DNA of 64,000 nucleotides from UBA6163 sp031411655. GTDB lineage: Bacteria > Planctomycetota > Planctomycetia > Pirellulales > Pirellulaceae. Where the stretch lies: the NCBI GenBank assembly GCA_031411655.1, contig JANOBM010000180.1, positions 1-64,000 of the forward strand, written 5' to 3'. Made by a program: the position numbers and the translations under genes. A model generated the notes under the pieces. It saw only the letters and a program-made list of their open reading frames with translations, searched no databases and was not told the origin of the DNA. Shown here piece by piece: positions 55,640-64,000 of the stretch (position 1 is the first letter of the stretch; each line of letters starts with the position of its first letter).

Positions 55640-56296
55640 ATGGTCGCCCCGCCGTCTACTCGCATGAGCTTGATTGCTCGCCTCAGCGACTTTGAGGATC
55701 GGCAGGCATGGGACGAATTCACGGCCATTTACCGACCGACGTTATTTGATTTAGCCCGTCGAAGCGGCCTTCAGGATTCGGACGCGGATGATGCGGTTCA
55801 AGATATCCTTTGGGCGGTGGGGCGGTCGGTTGCACGTTGGAAGCCGGACCCGGCGAGGGCTCGGTTCCGCACTTGGCTGGCGCGAATCGCGCGCAACTTG
55901 GTGATCAACTTACTCATCCAGCAACAACGACGCCCCTGGCGACTGGGGGATTCGAATTTGCAGGACCTCTTGAAACGAGTTCCTGACAAGGGATGCGAAG
56001 CGGAGGCGCAGCGGTTTCTACTTGCATTCCGCCGTCAGGCGTTTGCGATCGCTGCCGAAAAAGTGCAATGTCGGGTCGAGCCGAGGACGTGGGCGGCGTT
56101 TTATCGAACTTCGATCGATGGCGTGCCCGTTCAACAAGTCTCCGGTGAGCTTGCGCTTGACCGTGGGATGGTTTATGTCGCCCGCAGTCGGGTCATGCGG
56201 CTGCTGCGTGAAGAGGTCGAGGCAATGGAGCAAGACGTGGTTTCTGATGATGACGCGTTCGATGCGCTCATTGATGAAGGCAGTGAATCATTATGA
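55640..56296 (+). CDS. ECF-type RNA polymerase sigma factor
   Basis: A 218-residue ECF sigma factor. Region 2 is seen in DEFTAIYRPTLFDLARRSGLQDSDADDAVQDILWAVGRS and FRTWLARIARNLVINLL (the -10 recognition helix with its aromatic residues). Region 4 is seen later: WAAFYRTSIDGVPVQQVSGELALDRGMVYVARSRVMRLLREE. It starts at ATG 55640 with AGGAG 8 nt upstream. Its stop overlaps the kinase start (ATGA). ECF factors paired with Ser/Thr kinases form a group known in planctomycetes, where the kinase is thought to replace a classical anti-sigma factor. Confidence 0.94.
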   Translation: MVAPPSTRMSLIARLSDFEDRQAWDEFTAIYRPTLFDLARRSGLQDSDADDAVQDILWAVGRSVARWKPDPARARFRTWLARIARNLVINLLIQQQRRPWRLGDSNLQDLLKRVPDKGCEAEAQRFLLAFRRQAFAIAAEKVQCRVEPRTWAAFYRTSIDGVPVQQVSGELALDRGMVYVARSRVMRLLREEVEAMEQDVVSDDDAFDALIDEGSESL

Positions 56297-57918
56297 CAAA
56301 GAATGTGCTTCAATGTCCAAATCATGCGACTTGGCAACAGGTGGTCGAATCGGGGGCAAAGCCAAGTGACGTTGATTTGCATCATCTGGCAGAGTGTCCG
56401 TTGTGCCAGCATGCAATGGAGCAATCTGCGGCCGATGCATCGATGTGGAACCTTGCTGAAGAAACGATCAAGCAGGGACCAGGCTTGCGTAATCAAGAGC
56501 GAATGAGCTCGTTGTCTAAAGGCATTGTCACAGGCACTCACAATTTTCCCGTGATCTGCGACTCGCGTCCGCCAGCTTGTTCTTCGCCAACGGGAGATTG
56601 GACCGATGCGGCGCTTCGGGACCTGTTGCCTCCGCCGCGACAGCCAGATTTCCTATCACGTCTCGGGCGATACGATGTGGAGCGACTGATCGGGTATGGT
56701 GGCATGGGGCTAGTGTTTCGGGCTCACGATTCCTACTTGAATCGTGTGGTTGCGATCAAAGTGCTTGCCCCCCATTTGTCGCGAATGGGAGCGGCTCGGC
56801 AGCGATTCGCGCGGGAAGCGAGGGCTGTTGCTGCGCTCATTCACCCTCACATCGTTTCGATCCACGATGTTGTTCCCGATGGCGATCCGCCGTTCTTGGT
56901 GATGCAATTGGTCGATGGACCTTCGCTACACCACATCGTAGAGACATGCGGTCCTCTGCCGATCGATCAGGTCATCAGGCTCGCCGTCCAATTGAGCGAA
57001 GCATTGTCTGCTGCCCACGAACAAGGCTTGATACACCGGGACGTCAAGCCGGGAAACATCCTTTTGGAAGCCGATGGCCAACGTGCCCTACTGACTGACT
57101 TTGGCCTTGTACGAGCGATCGACGATGCAACCCTCACGCATTCGGGCATCATCGCCGGCACGCCTCACTACATGAGCCCTGAACAGGCGCGGGGTGAACC
57201 GATTGACGCACGAAGTGACTTATTTGGCTTGGGCGCAGTGCTCTATTACCTTTGCACCGGAAGACCTCCGTTTCGAGCCTCACAGCCGCTCGCCGTCCTC
57301 CATCGCGTTTGCAACGAAAAGCATCGACCGATTCGAGACATTCGACGTGATGTGCCATCCTCGCTAGCCACAGTGATCGATCGTCTGCTTGCAAAGCACC
57401 CTTCGCAGCGTTATGCCAATGCCGGATCGCTCCGAGCCGAATTACTGAAAATCCAAGTTGGTGATGAACGCATTCGTTCAGGTAGCGTGCGCCGGTTCGT
57501 CCTTGGACACGACCCATCTTATTTGCGGCGCATCGGATGGTTCATCGGCGTAGCAGTATTGTTGGCCACCGCGCCGTTTGGAGTGCGAAGTGCTTGGTCG
57601 CTTTGGTTCCGCGAAAAAGGGAATGACGTTTCGTTCACGACAAGTTCAAAAAGCGATGTGAACCCTCATCGCGATTTCAGCGCTGACTCATCGCTAAAGC
57701 CATTGCCGCAGGACTCCTCGCTGTTTAATGAGTTTGGCGATTTGCAAACGCTTGAGGAAGAGATTGACAAGGTGCGCGGGCAGTTGACTCTCATGCAGCT
57801 ACAAACGAATGGGTTACCGCAGGACCAAAGTGGTCAATTTGATCTCCAATGGCAAGAAAACATATATCGAGTTCGCGACGAAATATCTGCCTTTGAGGTG
57901 CGCTGGAATAATGAGTAA
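56293..57918 (+). CDS. Hanks-type Ser/Thr kinase with N-terminal zinc anti-sigma-like motif
   Basis: A 541-residue membrane protein. Near the N-terminus, HLAECPLC (His31, Cys35, Cys38) gives the HX3CX2C pattern of ZAS anti-sigma domains. The kinase domain spans about 127-400: glycine loop GYGGMG, Lys156 (VAIKVL), Glu in REARAVA, catalytic HRDVKPGN (248-255), DFG (269-271) and MSPEQARG. A membrane segment (about 413-432) is followed by a short extracytoplasmic part with a predicted coiled coil (LQTLEEEIDKVRGQLTLMQLQ). ATG 56293 overlaps the sigma stop, so the two are made together. It probably controls the ECF factor in response to an outside signal. Confidence 0.94.
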   Translation: MTKNVLQCPNHATWQQVVESGAKPSDVDLHHLAECPLCQHAMEQSAADASMWNLAEETIKQGPGLRNQERMSSLSKGIVTGTHNFPVICDSRPPACSSPTGDWTDAALRDLLPPPRQPDFLSRLGRYDVERLIGYGGMGLVFRAHDSYLNRVVAIKVLAPHLSRMGAARQRFAREARAVAALIHPHIVSIHDVVPDGDPPFLVMQLVDGPSLHHIVETCGPLPIDQVIRLAVQLSEALSAAHEQGLIHRDVKPGNILLEADGQRALLTDFGLVRAIDDATLTHSGIIAGTPHYMSPEQARGEPIDARSDLFGLGAVLYYLCTGRPPFRASQPLAVLHRVCNEKHRPIRDIRRDVPSSLATVIDRLLAKHPSQRYANAGSLRAELLKIQVGDERIRSGSVRRFVLGHDPSYLRRIGWFIGVAVLLATAPFGVRSAWSLWFREKGNDVSFTTSSKSDVNPHRDFSADSSLKPLPQDSSLFNEFGDLQTLEEEIDKVRGQLTLMQLQTNGLPQDQSGQFDLQWQENIYRVRDEISAFEVRWNNE

Positions 57919-58051
57919 GCAGCCATTGAGACCTTGGCAGTGTGACGAACAAGAGCTTCTCCGAGCCACCGAGCGGCAACGGAGGAACGAACTCCACCAA
58001 CGCTTCCATAATCAGATTTCACCCCATCACAGTTTAAGAAGATCGAGGTAA
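57911..58051 (+). CDS. 46-residue basic protein, coupled to the kinase
   Basis: A small open frame that starts at ATG 57911 inside the kinase stop region (ATGAGTAA), overlapping it by 8 nt, and ends 4 nt before the next gene. The sequence (MSKQPLRPWQCDEQELLRATERQRRNELHQRF, given in parts) is polar and rich in Arg/Gln/Glu, with a single Cys, and probably forms a helix. I recognise no family. Its exact fit between two operon genes, with ATGA-style coupling, is the main support that it is real. A role as a partner of the kinase or sigma factor is a guess. Confidence 0.5.
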   Translation: MSKQPLRPWQCDEQELLRATERQRRNELHQRFHNQISPHHSLRRSR

Positions 58052-58055
58052 CGCG

Positions 58056-59171
58056 ATGAGAAGATTAGTCCCTATTCGCCTGTTATTGGCTGTCCTGATT
58101 TCGATGGGGGCCTCGTTGGGTGTAGCGACAGGCGTGTCCGCTCAGTTTCCGAATTTTGCATCGGGCACCCCGGGTGGCCTTGATTCGGGCGAAATGTCGA
58201 GTGGTGCAATGGGGAACGCTACTGGCGGAATGATGGAGTCTGGCCAAATTCTTCGATTTCGCTTTCGTGCCACCGATAAAAAGGGTAGATCCGTCGGATT
58301 GATCGCCCACACGGGTTTTTCTCGTCCCAATTTATCGAAAGCTGAGGCAGACTCTGGAGTCGAATTTCCGGAGGTGATGGTTCTGGGAATTGGGATCATG
58401 CAATTTCCGACCGCTGATCATGGGCCCGCTGCGGTTCAATACTCTCGCTTTGTCGGACCGTCTGGCATGGTAGAGCCGGCAGGTATGAGAACAACAGCCA
58501 GTGGGTTTGGCGCGGAAGGAATGAGTGGCTTAGGAGGGGGAATGGGCTTACCAGGAGGGTCGGGCTTATCAGGAGGAGCAGCCTTGTCAGGAGGACCGGG
58601 TGGCGTAGGAATGGCCGAGGCAGGCGATGGAATGTCGATGGACACAGGCGCGGCCGGCTTTGCAGATAATTCCATGGGCGCGGGCGGTAGCGGTGCCATG
58701 GCGGGTATGCCCGGTATGCCCGGTATGCCCGGCATGGCCGGCATGGGTGCCATGGTCGGCATGGAGGGTATGGGCGCGGGCGGAATGGGCGCACCTTCGC
58801 AAATGCCTATAAACCTCGAGGCTTATTTTGATGAGGCAGAGATCGAGTCACTCAAGCGACGCGTTCAAGGCCTTGCTTTGATCCACTGGTGCAGCTCGCA
58901 ATTCAGTGAGCGGAGCCTCAAGCCGGAACCGAAAGTGCTTGCACAATATCGCAGCAAGCTTTCTGAACTGTTGGAGTCGGAGTACGCGTTACGATTAGAC
59001 AACAAAGAGAAGGAGCTTGCTCAATTGGAGGCGAAGGTAGCGGAGCTGCGTCGAGATCTTCAGAGGCGAAGAGAAGCGACCAGCGACGTGGTTGCGTTTG
59101 AGGTCAAGCGGCGTGAGCTTGGAGCACAAGGGCTTGAAATGAGCACGGATGAATTGTCCCCGATCAAGTAG
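58056..59171 (+). CDS. Secreted Gly/Met-rich protein with C-terminal coiled coil
   Basis: A 371-residue protein. A signal peptide (about 1-30, ending VSAQ) is followed by a folded part (about 60-145, ILRFRFRATDKKGRSVGLIAH) and a long low-complexity region (about 150-255) of Gly, Met and Ala with repeated GMPGMPGMPG units (9-bp DNA repeats at about 58704-58740). The C-terminal 100 residues form a coiled coil (LDNKEKELAQLEAKVAELRRDLQRRRE). No Cys pattern or catalytic motif is seen. It is the last gene of the ECF sigma operon, so it is a plausible target or signal-side component. GAGG lies before ATG 58056. Function unknown. Confidence 0.75.
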   Translation: MRRLVPIRLLLAVLISMGASLGVATGVSAQFPNFASGTPGGLDSGEMSSGAMGNATGGMMESGQILRFRFRATDKKGRSVGLIAHTGFSRPNLSKAEADSGVEFPEVMVLGIGIMQFPTADHGPAAVQYSRFVGPSGMVEPAGMRTTASGFGAEGMSGLGGGMGLPGGSGLSGGAALSGGPGGVGMAEAGDGMSMDTGAAGFADNSMGAGGSGAMAGMPGMPGMPGMAGMGAMVGMEGMGAGGMGAPSQMPINLEAYFDEAEIESLKRRVQGLALIHWCSSQFSERSLKPEPKVLAQYRSKLSELLESEYALRLDNKEKELAQLEAKVAELRRDLQRRREATSDVVAFEVKRRELGAQGLEMSTDELSPIK

Positions 59172-60234
59172 TCTCTCCACTTGGAGCGTCTAACTTCGCC
59201 ATCTTTAAAACCAGTTCTTCTAGCACCCATCGCTCACGGCTTTCGGTGCTGTGGCTACCTTTTAGCTTCAGATCTGCGTCGAGCAACCAAGGCAACAATT
59301 GCTGAACACGCTTGCGGCCGAGTTGCTTCATCTGCACTTCGGCACGGGACAGGTCTTGCGGGCTGCCCTTGAACCCGCTTGCAACCAATGCGTCACGAGG
59401 CGAACACCGTGCGCCAGCGGCTTCCTTTTCTTCGATCATGGCCATCGCCATTCCCAATCGACGAAGGGACCACGAAAGTTGAGGGAGCAACGCTAAGGCG
59501 CGTTCTCCCCCGCTCATCAATTTTTCCAATTGACGCATCGCTTCGGCGGCGTTGCCCGCGGTCGCCGCATCGGCCGTTTCCCAAATGGTTTTGCCTCGCC
59601 ATCCCGCAACCACATCCTGGACGAGGGCTTCGGTAATGGTTCCGCCGACCGGCAGGTGAACCGATAGCTTTGCGATCTCGGTATCCAGCATCGCCGCGTT
59701 GTCACCGATCATTTCAACAAGAGTATCGGCTGCACCCTGATTGATTTTGGTTTGGTGTTGCGGCGCGAGGTAGTTCACAATGAAAGGGCGTATCTTCGAC
59801 ATGTCCGGACGGCTGGATCGGCCCGAGGAGCTTTGTGGCGCAGCGCACTGGACAAGCAGTTGTTTATCCATCGCGATCTTGTAGAGCCGCGTGTTACTGG
59901 CCAGCGTTTCCAACTCGAGTACCAATCTTGATGCTTCGCCAGGCGCCGAGACGAAGGCCTCTAACTCGGCGCGGTAATCTTTGACGAGTTTGTCACCGGC
60001 CCGCACAACCACCGTTCTTTTTTCGCCAAAGGAGAAGAGAGATGCAGTCGAAAGTTCGTCCCTCATGTCGACCCATTTAGCAGTCTCTCCGTCGATGACG
60101 GAAGCATCGACGTCCTGGTTGAGTCGAGAAACGACCCAACTACGAAGCCCTGCATCGCTGCCGAATGCTACGACGACGGACGGCAAGGCAGAAGTCGGTG
60201 AACTCAAAAAATCGTATGCGTGGATTAACGCCAT
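59164..60234 (-). CDS. holA: DNA polymerase III subunit delta
   Basis: A 356-residue protein resembling HolA, the clamp-loader subunit that opens the sliding clamp. Supporting stretches are VVVAFGSDAGLRSWVVSRLN, DELSTASLFSFGEKRTVVVRAGDKLVKDYRAELEAFV and LVLELETLASNTRLYKIAMDKQLL in the first domain, GDNAAMLDTEIAKLSVH in the middle, and a helical collar domain with LPQLSWSLRRLGMAMAMIEE and LPWLLDADLKLKGS. It is cytoplasmic. It starts 6 nt after the epimerase stop on the same strand, so the two are probably co-transcribed. Its end overlaps the Gly/Met-rich gene by 8 nt in convergent orientation. Confidence 0.9.
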   Translation of the reverse strand: MALIHAYDFLSSPTSALPSVVVAFGSDAGLRSWVVSRLNQDVDASVIDGETAKWVDMRDELSTASLFSFGEKRTVVVRAGDKLVKDYRAELEAFVSAPGEASRLVLELETLASNTRLYKIAMDKQLLVQCAAPQSSSGRSSRPDMSKIRPFIVNYLAPQHQTKINQGAADTLVEMIGDNAAMLDTEIAKLSVHLPVGGTITEALVQDVVAGWRGKTIWETADAATAGNAAEAMRQLEKLMSGGERALALLPQLSWSLRRLGMAMAMIEEKEAAGARCSPRDALVASGFKGSPQDLSRAEVQMKQLGRKRVQQLLPWLLDADLKLKGSHSTESRERWVLEELVLKMAKLDAPSGETT

Positions 60235-60240
60235 TGGTGC

Positions 60241-61227
60241 TTACTCACCACTTTTTCTCATCGACATCGCAACGGAGTCGATGATGTCATCGAGAGTCTG
60301 AGTGGGCGCGAAACCAATGGCGCTGCGAATTCGGGTGAGATCCGGCACACGGCGCCGGATATCTTCGAACGATTCGTCATAGGCCTGAGAATAAGATTGA
60401 AACTCGATCGTCGCGGATGGATTGACTCGCGCGATCGTGCGCTGGGCGAGTTCCAGAATGGAAACGGGTTGATCGCTACCAATGTTGTAAACGCGACCAG
60501 CAGCGGAAGGCGTTTCGACCAGCTTGATGACCGCACCGACGACGTCGCTGACGTGAGCGAAGCATCGGATCTGACGACCATCGTCGTGAACCACCAGGGG
60601 TCGGTTCCCGATCGCCGCTTCGACGAACCGGGGCAAGACCATGCCATAGGCTCCGGTTTGCCGTGGTCCAACGACGTTGAAAAAACGCCCGATCACGACA
60701 GGCACCGAAAATTCTTTATGGAATGCCAACGCCAGAAACTCGTCGATCGCTTTGGAGACGCCGTAGCTCCAGCGGGGTTTTGTCGTCGAGCCAAAGACGA
60801 GATCGTCTTCTTCGCACCAAGTCTCTTTTGGATTCTTGCCGTACACTTCACTCGTACTTGCGATGAAGCAGGGCACTTTTTCGCCGCGCCTAGCGCGCTC
60901 CCCCAAACGATCAAGAATCAATTTCGTCGGGAAGATGTTGCGTTCAATGGTTTGGATCGGCTGCTTGGCAATTAATGCGACACCGACTGCAGCGGCCAAA
61001 TGGTAAACCCGGTCGGCGCGGTCTACCAAAGCGGCGACCAAGCTCGCATCTTCGACCGATTTCTGAATCCACTCTAAACGAGGGTGCGACATGACCTCTG
61101 CAAGGTTGTTCCTGCGACCGGTGGAGAGGTCATCGACGACGATCACGTGATCCCCCCGCTCAAGAAGTCGCTGGGTCAAATGGGAACCGATGAAACCGGC
61201 ACCGCCGGTAATCAGACTAGTCGGCAC
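60241..61227 (-). CDS. NAD-dependent epimerase/dehydratase, extended SDR
   Basis: A 328-residue nucleotide-sugar enzyme. The NAD motif is LITGGAGFIGSHL (GxxGxxG). Catalytic residues are in IASTSEVYGKN and SYGVSKAIDEFL (Tyr-x3-Lys). Other marks are RFFNVVGPRQ and GRVYNIGSDQPVSILELA. This matches UDP-glucose 4-epimerase/UDP-glucuronate decarboxylase-like proteins. It probably makes a sugar donor for cell-surface glycans. It precedes holA with a 6-nt gap. Confidence 0.92.
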   Translation of the reverse strand: MPTSLITGGAGFIGSHLTQRLLERGDHVIVVDDLSTGRRNNLAEVMSHPRLEWIQKSVEDASLVAALVDRADRVYHLAAAVGVALIAKQPIQTIERNIFPTKLILDRLGERARRGEKVPCFIASTSEVYGKNPKETWCEEDDLVFGSTTKPRWSYGVSKAIDEFLALAFHKEFSVPVVIGRFFNVVGPRQTGAYGMVLPRFVEAAIGNRPLVVHDDGRQIRCFAHVSDVVGAVIKLVETPSAAGRVYNIGSDQPVSILELAQRTIARVNPSATIEFQSYSQAYDESFEDIRRRVPDLTRIRSAIGFAPTQTLDDIIDSVAMSMRKSGE

Positions 61228-61516
61228 GTTGGGGGATTCCGGGGAAGGGCTAAGAAATAGATTGAACGAATGGAAGTTTCGTAGGATTGGATTGGATAAG
61301 CGTAACCGTTTGAATCAAGATTAGCATGCCAGGCGGGCACCAAGGCAGCATAAACCTCAGAAGTATGGACGGGAATTTGCTCTCGAAAGCTTCCCGAGTG
61401 CGACGCTCACCGATAGACTGACCTACGTTCGCTCGGGCGGTTCGAGTCGAGAGTTTTCTCAGAAATTACTCCTTTTATTTTGCCGCGACTCGTGATGGGT
61501 CGCACCGGAGGCAAGT

Positions 61517-64000
61517 ATGTGGGTTAATCGCAAATGCGATTTTGGGTGCCAGCGGTCTCTCAGTGGGGCGATGCTGAGTTGGGTGATTTCGTTGTCAGCA
61601 TTCGTCTTCATTGGCGGAGCTCCAGTTGGCGCACTTTCCCAAGAGCCTGCGGAGTATAACGAGAAAGCGATGGCGTTGTATGCCGATGCCGCGAACTTCC
61701 AAACCAACGGAGCGACCGATTTAGCGATTGAGGGCTGGAAGAAGTTTCTTGAGTCGTATGGTGACGATCCTTATGCGTCGAAGGCGGCCCATTATCTTGG
61801 CGTTTGCTACATGCAGCAAGAAAAGCCCGATTACAACGCCGCGTGTGAGGCGTTTGAAAAGTCGGTTCAGGACAAGAAGTCAGAAGTTCGCGAGGAAAGC
61901 CTCGTCAATCTTGGGTGGTGCCAATTTGCGGCCGCTGGCGAGGGAGAAAAACAGGATCCAAAACGTCTGCAGTCGGCCCTCGATACGTTCCGAATGTTTC
62001 TGAAGGAAAAGCCGACAAGCAAGTTTGCGGATCGTGCGCTGTTCTACGGCGGCGAAGCGGCCTACACCCTTGGTGATGCAAAAGGGGCGATTGAGCTTTA
62101 TGACCGTTTGATTGCGATGGAATCTGCAAAGGATTCGCCTCTTCGTTGCGACACTTTTTACGCCAGGGGTGTCGCACTGGAAGAGTTGCAAAAACTTGAC
62201 GATGCGGTCACTTCGTATCGACAACTCATCGACGGTTGCAAGGACGAGCGATTGATCAACGATGCACGCGTTCGAGTGGGCGATGTTTATATCGTTCAAA
62301 AGAAATTTGCGGAGGCGGTGAAAGCGTTTGCAGAAGTCGCGGCGGGCAAGGGCAAGGATGTACCGTATGCATTGGTTCGACAAGCGTTCGCCCACGTTCA
62401 GGCCAATCAACCGCAAGAGGCAGCCGCGCTTTATGAGCGGTTGCTTACGGAGTTTCCTGACTCGCAGTTCACTGCCGCTGCGACCCTCGCATCGGCGCAA
62501 AGTATTTATCGCGCCGGCGATTTGGTGGAAGCGACAAAGCGATTTCAGCGAGTGATTTCGCAAAAGGATCCGCAATCGGCGACCGAGGCTGCGCACTGGC
62601 TTGCGACCATCGCGTTAAAACAAGGCAAGCCGCAGGAAGCGATCGATGTGGCCAAGAAGCAACTGGATTCCGGCGCGACCGGCGCGTTTGCGACCTCGCT
62701 GCGGCTTGACCTTGCTGAGGCGATGATGTCGATTCCCGAACGGGTTGCTGACGCACAAAAAGCATATCAAGCATTTTTTACAGAGCTGCCGGACGATCCC
62801 CAAGCGCCTCGAGCGCTCTATAACGCTGCGTTTGCCGCAATGCAGCTCGGCGATTCGGCCGTTGCGACGCAGCTGGCCGATGATTTTCTGAATCGATTCA
62901 AAGATAGTTCCCTCACACCGGATGTCCGTTACATCGTCGCGGAGTCGAAGCTGATGGGAGGCGCGCCTGCCGAAGCGGCTGAGGCCTATCAAGCATTGCT
63001 TGCAGACCCGGCAACGGCAACGAACGTGCAGCGTCCTTTGTGGGTGCTTCGCGCAGGGATGGCGATCTATTTGGCCGGCAAACACGATGATGCGATCAAG
63101 TTACTCGATGAGCAGGTCGCTGCGACGGCGCCAATCTCGCAACGTGCGGAGGCCAAGTACATTGTTGGCGCAAGTCACCTTGCCGCAGGCCGACCCGATA
63201 AGGCCGCCGAAGCGCTAAAAGCTTCGGTGGTAGCTGATGCAAAGTGGCTTAAGGCTGACGAAGCGATGTTGCTGCTCGGCCAATCGCAGCTGGCGTCGGG
63301 AAAAGAAGACGAGGCCCGCAAAACTTGGGAAACGCTAGCTACATCTTTTCCAACCAGCACGAAGGCTGCGCAGGCACGCTATCGCACCGCCCAGCTCACG
63401 GCGAAGGCCGGCAAGCATGATGTGGCAGCGTCGCTTTATGCTGCAATCGTTTCCGCCAATGTCGATCCGCCGCTGACTCCGTTTGCACTCTACGGAGAGG
63501 GCTGGAATTGGCTGCAAAACGGTAGGCCTTCGGAGGCTCTGAAACCACTGGAGCGAGTGGTGAAAGAATTTCCTTCCCATCCGATTCGCGACGAGTCATT
63601 GCTCGCACTAGGGATCTCCCTGCGAACCCTGGGCAAAGCCGATGAGGCAGCGCAGCAGCTAAAAACCGTCCTTACCGAGGTGCCTGAAGGAATCAATCGG
63701 GGGCATGCACTTTATGAGTTGGCATTGATCGATCAGCAGCAAAAGCGTCCCGCTGAAGCCGCCAAGCAACTTGAGCAATTGGTTGCGTCGGTGCCCAATT
63801 ATCCAAGCATGGATAAGGTGCTTTACGAGTGGGCTTGGTCCTTGAAGGAAAGCAGTCAGGACGACAAAGCCGAAGCAACGTTTGGGCAATTAATTGAGAA
63901 ATTTCCCGATAACCCTCTAACCGCTGAAGGCCACTACTTCATCGGGCAAAGGCGGTATTCGAAAGAGCAGTGGAAAGAAGCGGTCGATTCGTATCGCAAT
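61517..64000 (+). CDS. Large exported TPR protein, cut by the window edge
   Basis: An open frame of 828 codons without a stop up to the right edge. ATG 61517 follows GGAGG by 5 nt. The N-terminus is a signal peptide or anchor (AMLSWVISLSAFVFIGGAPVGALSQE, given whole in two parts: about residues 19-44). The rest is a long series of TPR-like helix pairs, for example AIEGWKKFLESYGDDPYASKAAHYLG, AIELYDRLIAMESAK, and EAAALYERLLTEFPDSQF, rich in Ala and Gln. Such proteins are extracytoplasmic scaffolds, similar to YbgF/BamD-type repeats but far longer. The real length and C-terminal domain lie outside the window. Shadow frames on the minus strand are not genes. Confidence 0.9.
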   Translation, partial: MWVNRKCDFGCQRSLSGAMLSWVISLSAFVFIGGAPVGALSQEPAEYNEKAMALYADAANFQTNGATDLAIEGWKKFLESYGDDPYASKAAHYLGVCYMQQEKPDYNAACEAFEKSVQDKKSEVREESLVNLGWCQFAAAGEGEKQDPKRLQSALDTFRMFLKEKPTSKFADRALFYGGEAAYTLGDAKGAIELYDRLIAMESAKDSPLRCDTFYARGVALEELQKLDDAVTSYRQLIDGCKDERLINDARVRVGDVYIVQKKFAEAVKAFAEVAAGKGKDVPYALVRQAFAHVQANQPQEAAALYERLLTEFPDSQFTAAATLASAQSIYRAGDLVEATKRFQRVISQKDPQSATEAAHWLATIALKQGKPQEAIDVAKKQLDSGATGAFATSLRLDLAEAMMSIPERVADAQKAYQAFFTELPDDPQAPRALYNAAFAAMQLGDSAVATQLADDFLNRFKDSSLTPDVRYIVAESKLMGGAPAEAAEAYQALLADPATATNVQRPLWVLRAGMAIYLAGKHDDAIKLLDEQVAATAPISQRAEAKYIVGASHLAAGRPDKAAEALKASVVADAKWLKADEAMLLLGQSQLASGKEDEARKTWETLATSFPTSTKAAQARYRTAQLTAKAGKHDVAASLYAAIVSANVDPPLTPFALYGEGWNWLQNGRPSEALKPLERVVKEFPSHPIRDESLLALGISLRTLGKADEAAQQLKTVLTEVPEGINRGHALYELALIDQQQKRPAEAAKQLEQLVASVPNYPSMDKVLYEWAWSLKESSQDDKAEATFGQLIEKFPDNPLTAEGHYFIGQRRYSKEQWKEAVDSYRN

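Noticed and set aside
61880..62596. Minus-strand 238-residue frame
   Set aside because: Antisense to the TPR gene, which has a signal peptide, ribosome-binding site and repeats.
1..64000. tRNA, rRNA, CRISPR arrays or prophage genes
   Set aside because: No cloverleaf-like or regularly spaced repeat arrays and no phage structural genes were seen on either strand.

Overview
The window looks like chromosomal DNA of a planctomycete, most likely of the Pirellulaceae (Rhodopirellula-like). The evidence is the gene content: a DUF1501 plus DUF1549/DUF1553 pair with cytochrome-type CxxCH motifs, a WD40 protein with an N-terminal cytochrome-like domain, a BBP7-type outer-membrane barrel, an SHD1-YHYH protein, sulfatases, Tat-exported Gfo/Idh/MocA enzymes, and an ECF sigma factor coupled to a Hanks-type kinase. 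Assignments rest on reading motifs and family resemblance by eye; no search was run.

Layout. 1-250 holds a palindromic REP-like element. 259-4285 is a minus-strand operon: YtrA-type GntR regulator, ABC ATPase, a permease carrying leucine-rich repeats, and a lipoprotein. 4377-5371 is decayed sequence: a truncated TolB-like gene, a 70-bp dispersed hairpin repeat and a dead REP-associated transposase. 5835-9170 is a large hybrid histidine kinase. 9608-12962 holds small secreted, HEAT-repeat, nuclease-like and membrane proteins. 13273-16478 is a sulfatase plus YHYH pair. 17031-20035 holds an exported amidohydrolase and an isoaspartyl peptidase. 22887-20056 (minus) is a GH-like DUF4091 protein, divergent from a four-gene DUF1501/DUF1549/PPC/WD40-cytochrome operon (23156-32178).

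Further right are an O-antigen-ligase-like protein, a sugar isomerase-like protein, the mutasome genes imuB-imuA with a nearby small protein that has a perfect sliding-clamp motif, mqnC-mqnA of the futalosine menaquinone pathway, a short SecA, a BBP7 barrel protein with a strong terminator, and a sugar-acid set (SMP-30 lactonase, SDR, double-length UxaA-type dehydratase). Next come a SprT-like protein, a Gfo/Idh/MocA oxidoreductase with a lipoprotein, an Lgt-like protein, a flavoprotein with its MarR regulator, an ECF sigma/kinase/46-aa/Gly-Met-rich secreted protein operon, holA with an epimerase, and a large TPR protein running off the right edge.

Themes. Most operons combine export signals with domains for polymer breakdown, electron transfer or cell-surface structure, which fits a saprophytic marine or freshwater planctomycete. 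The points most worth a second look are the three QxxLF clamp motifs around imuAB, the LRR-bearing ABC permease with an apparently leaderless, palindrome-controlled regulator gene, the duplicated UxaA protein with one degenerate half, the zinc-motif/kinase fusion next to its ECF factor, and the 70-bp repeat beside a dead RAYT transposase. No tRNA, rRNA or CRISPR array was seen.
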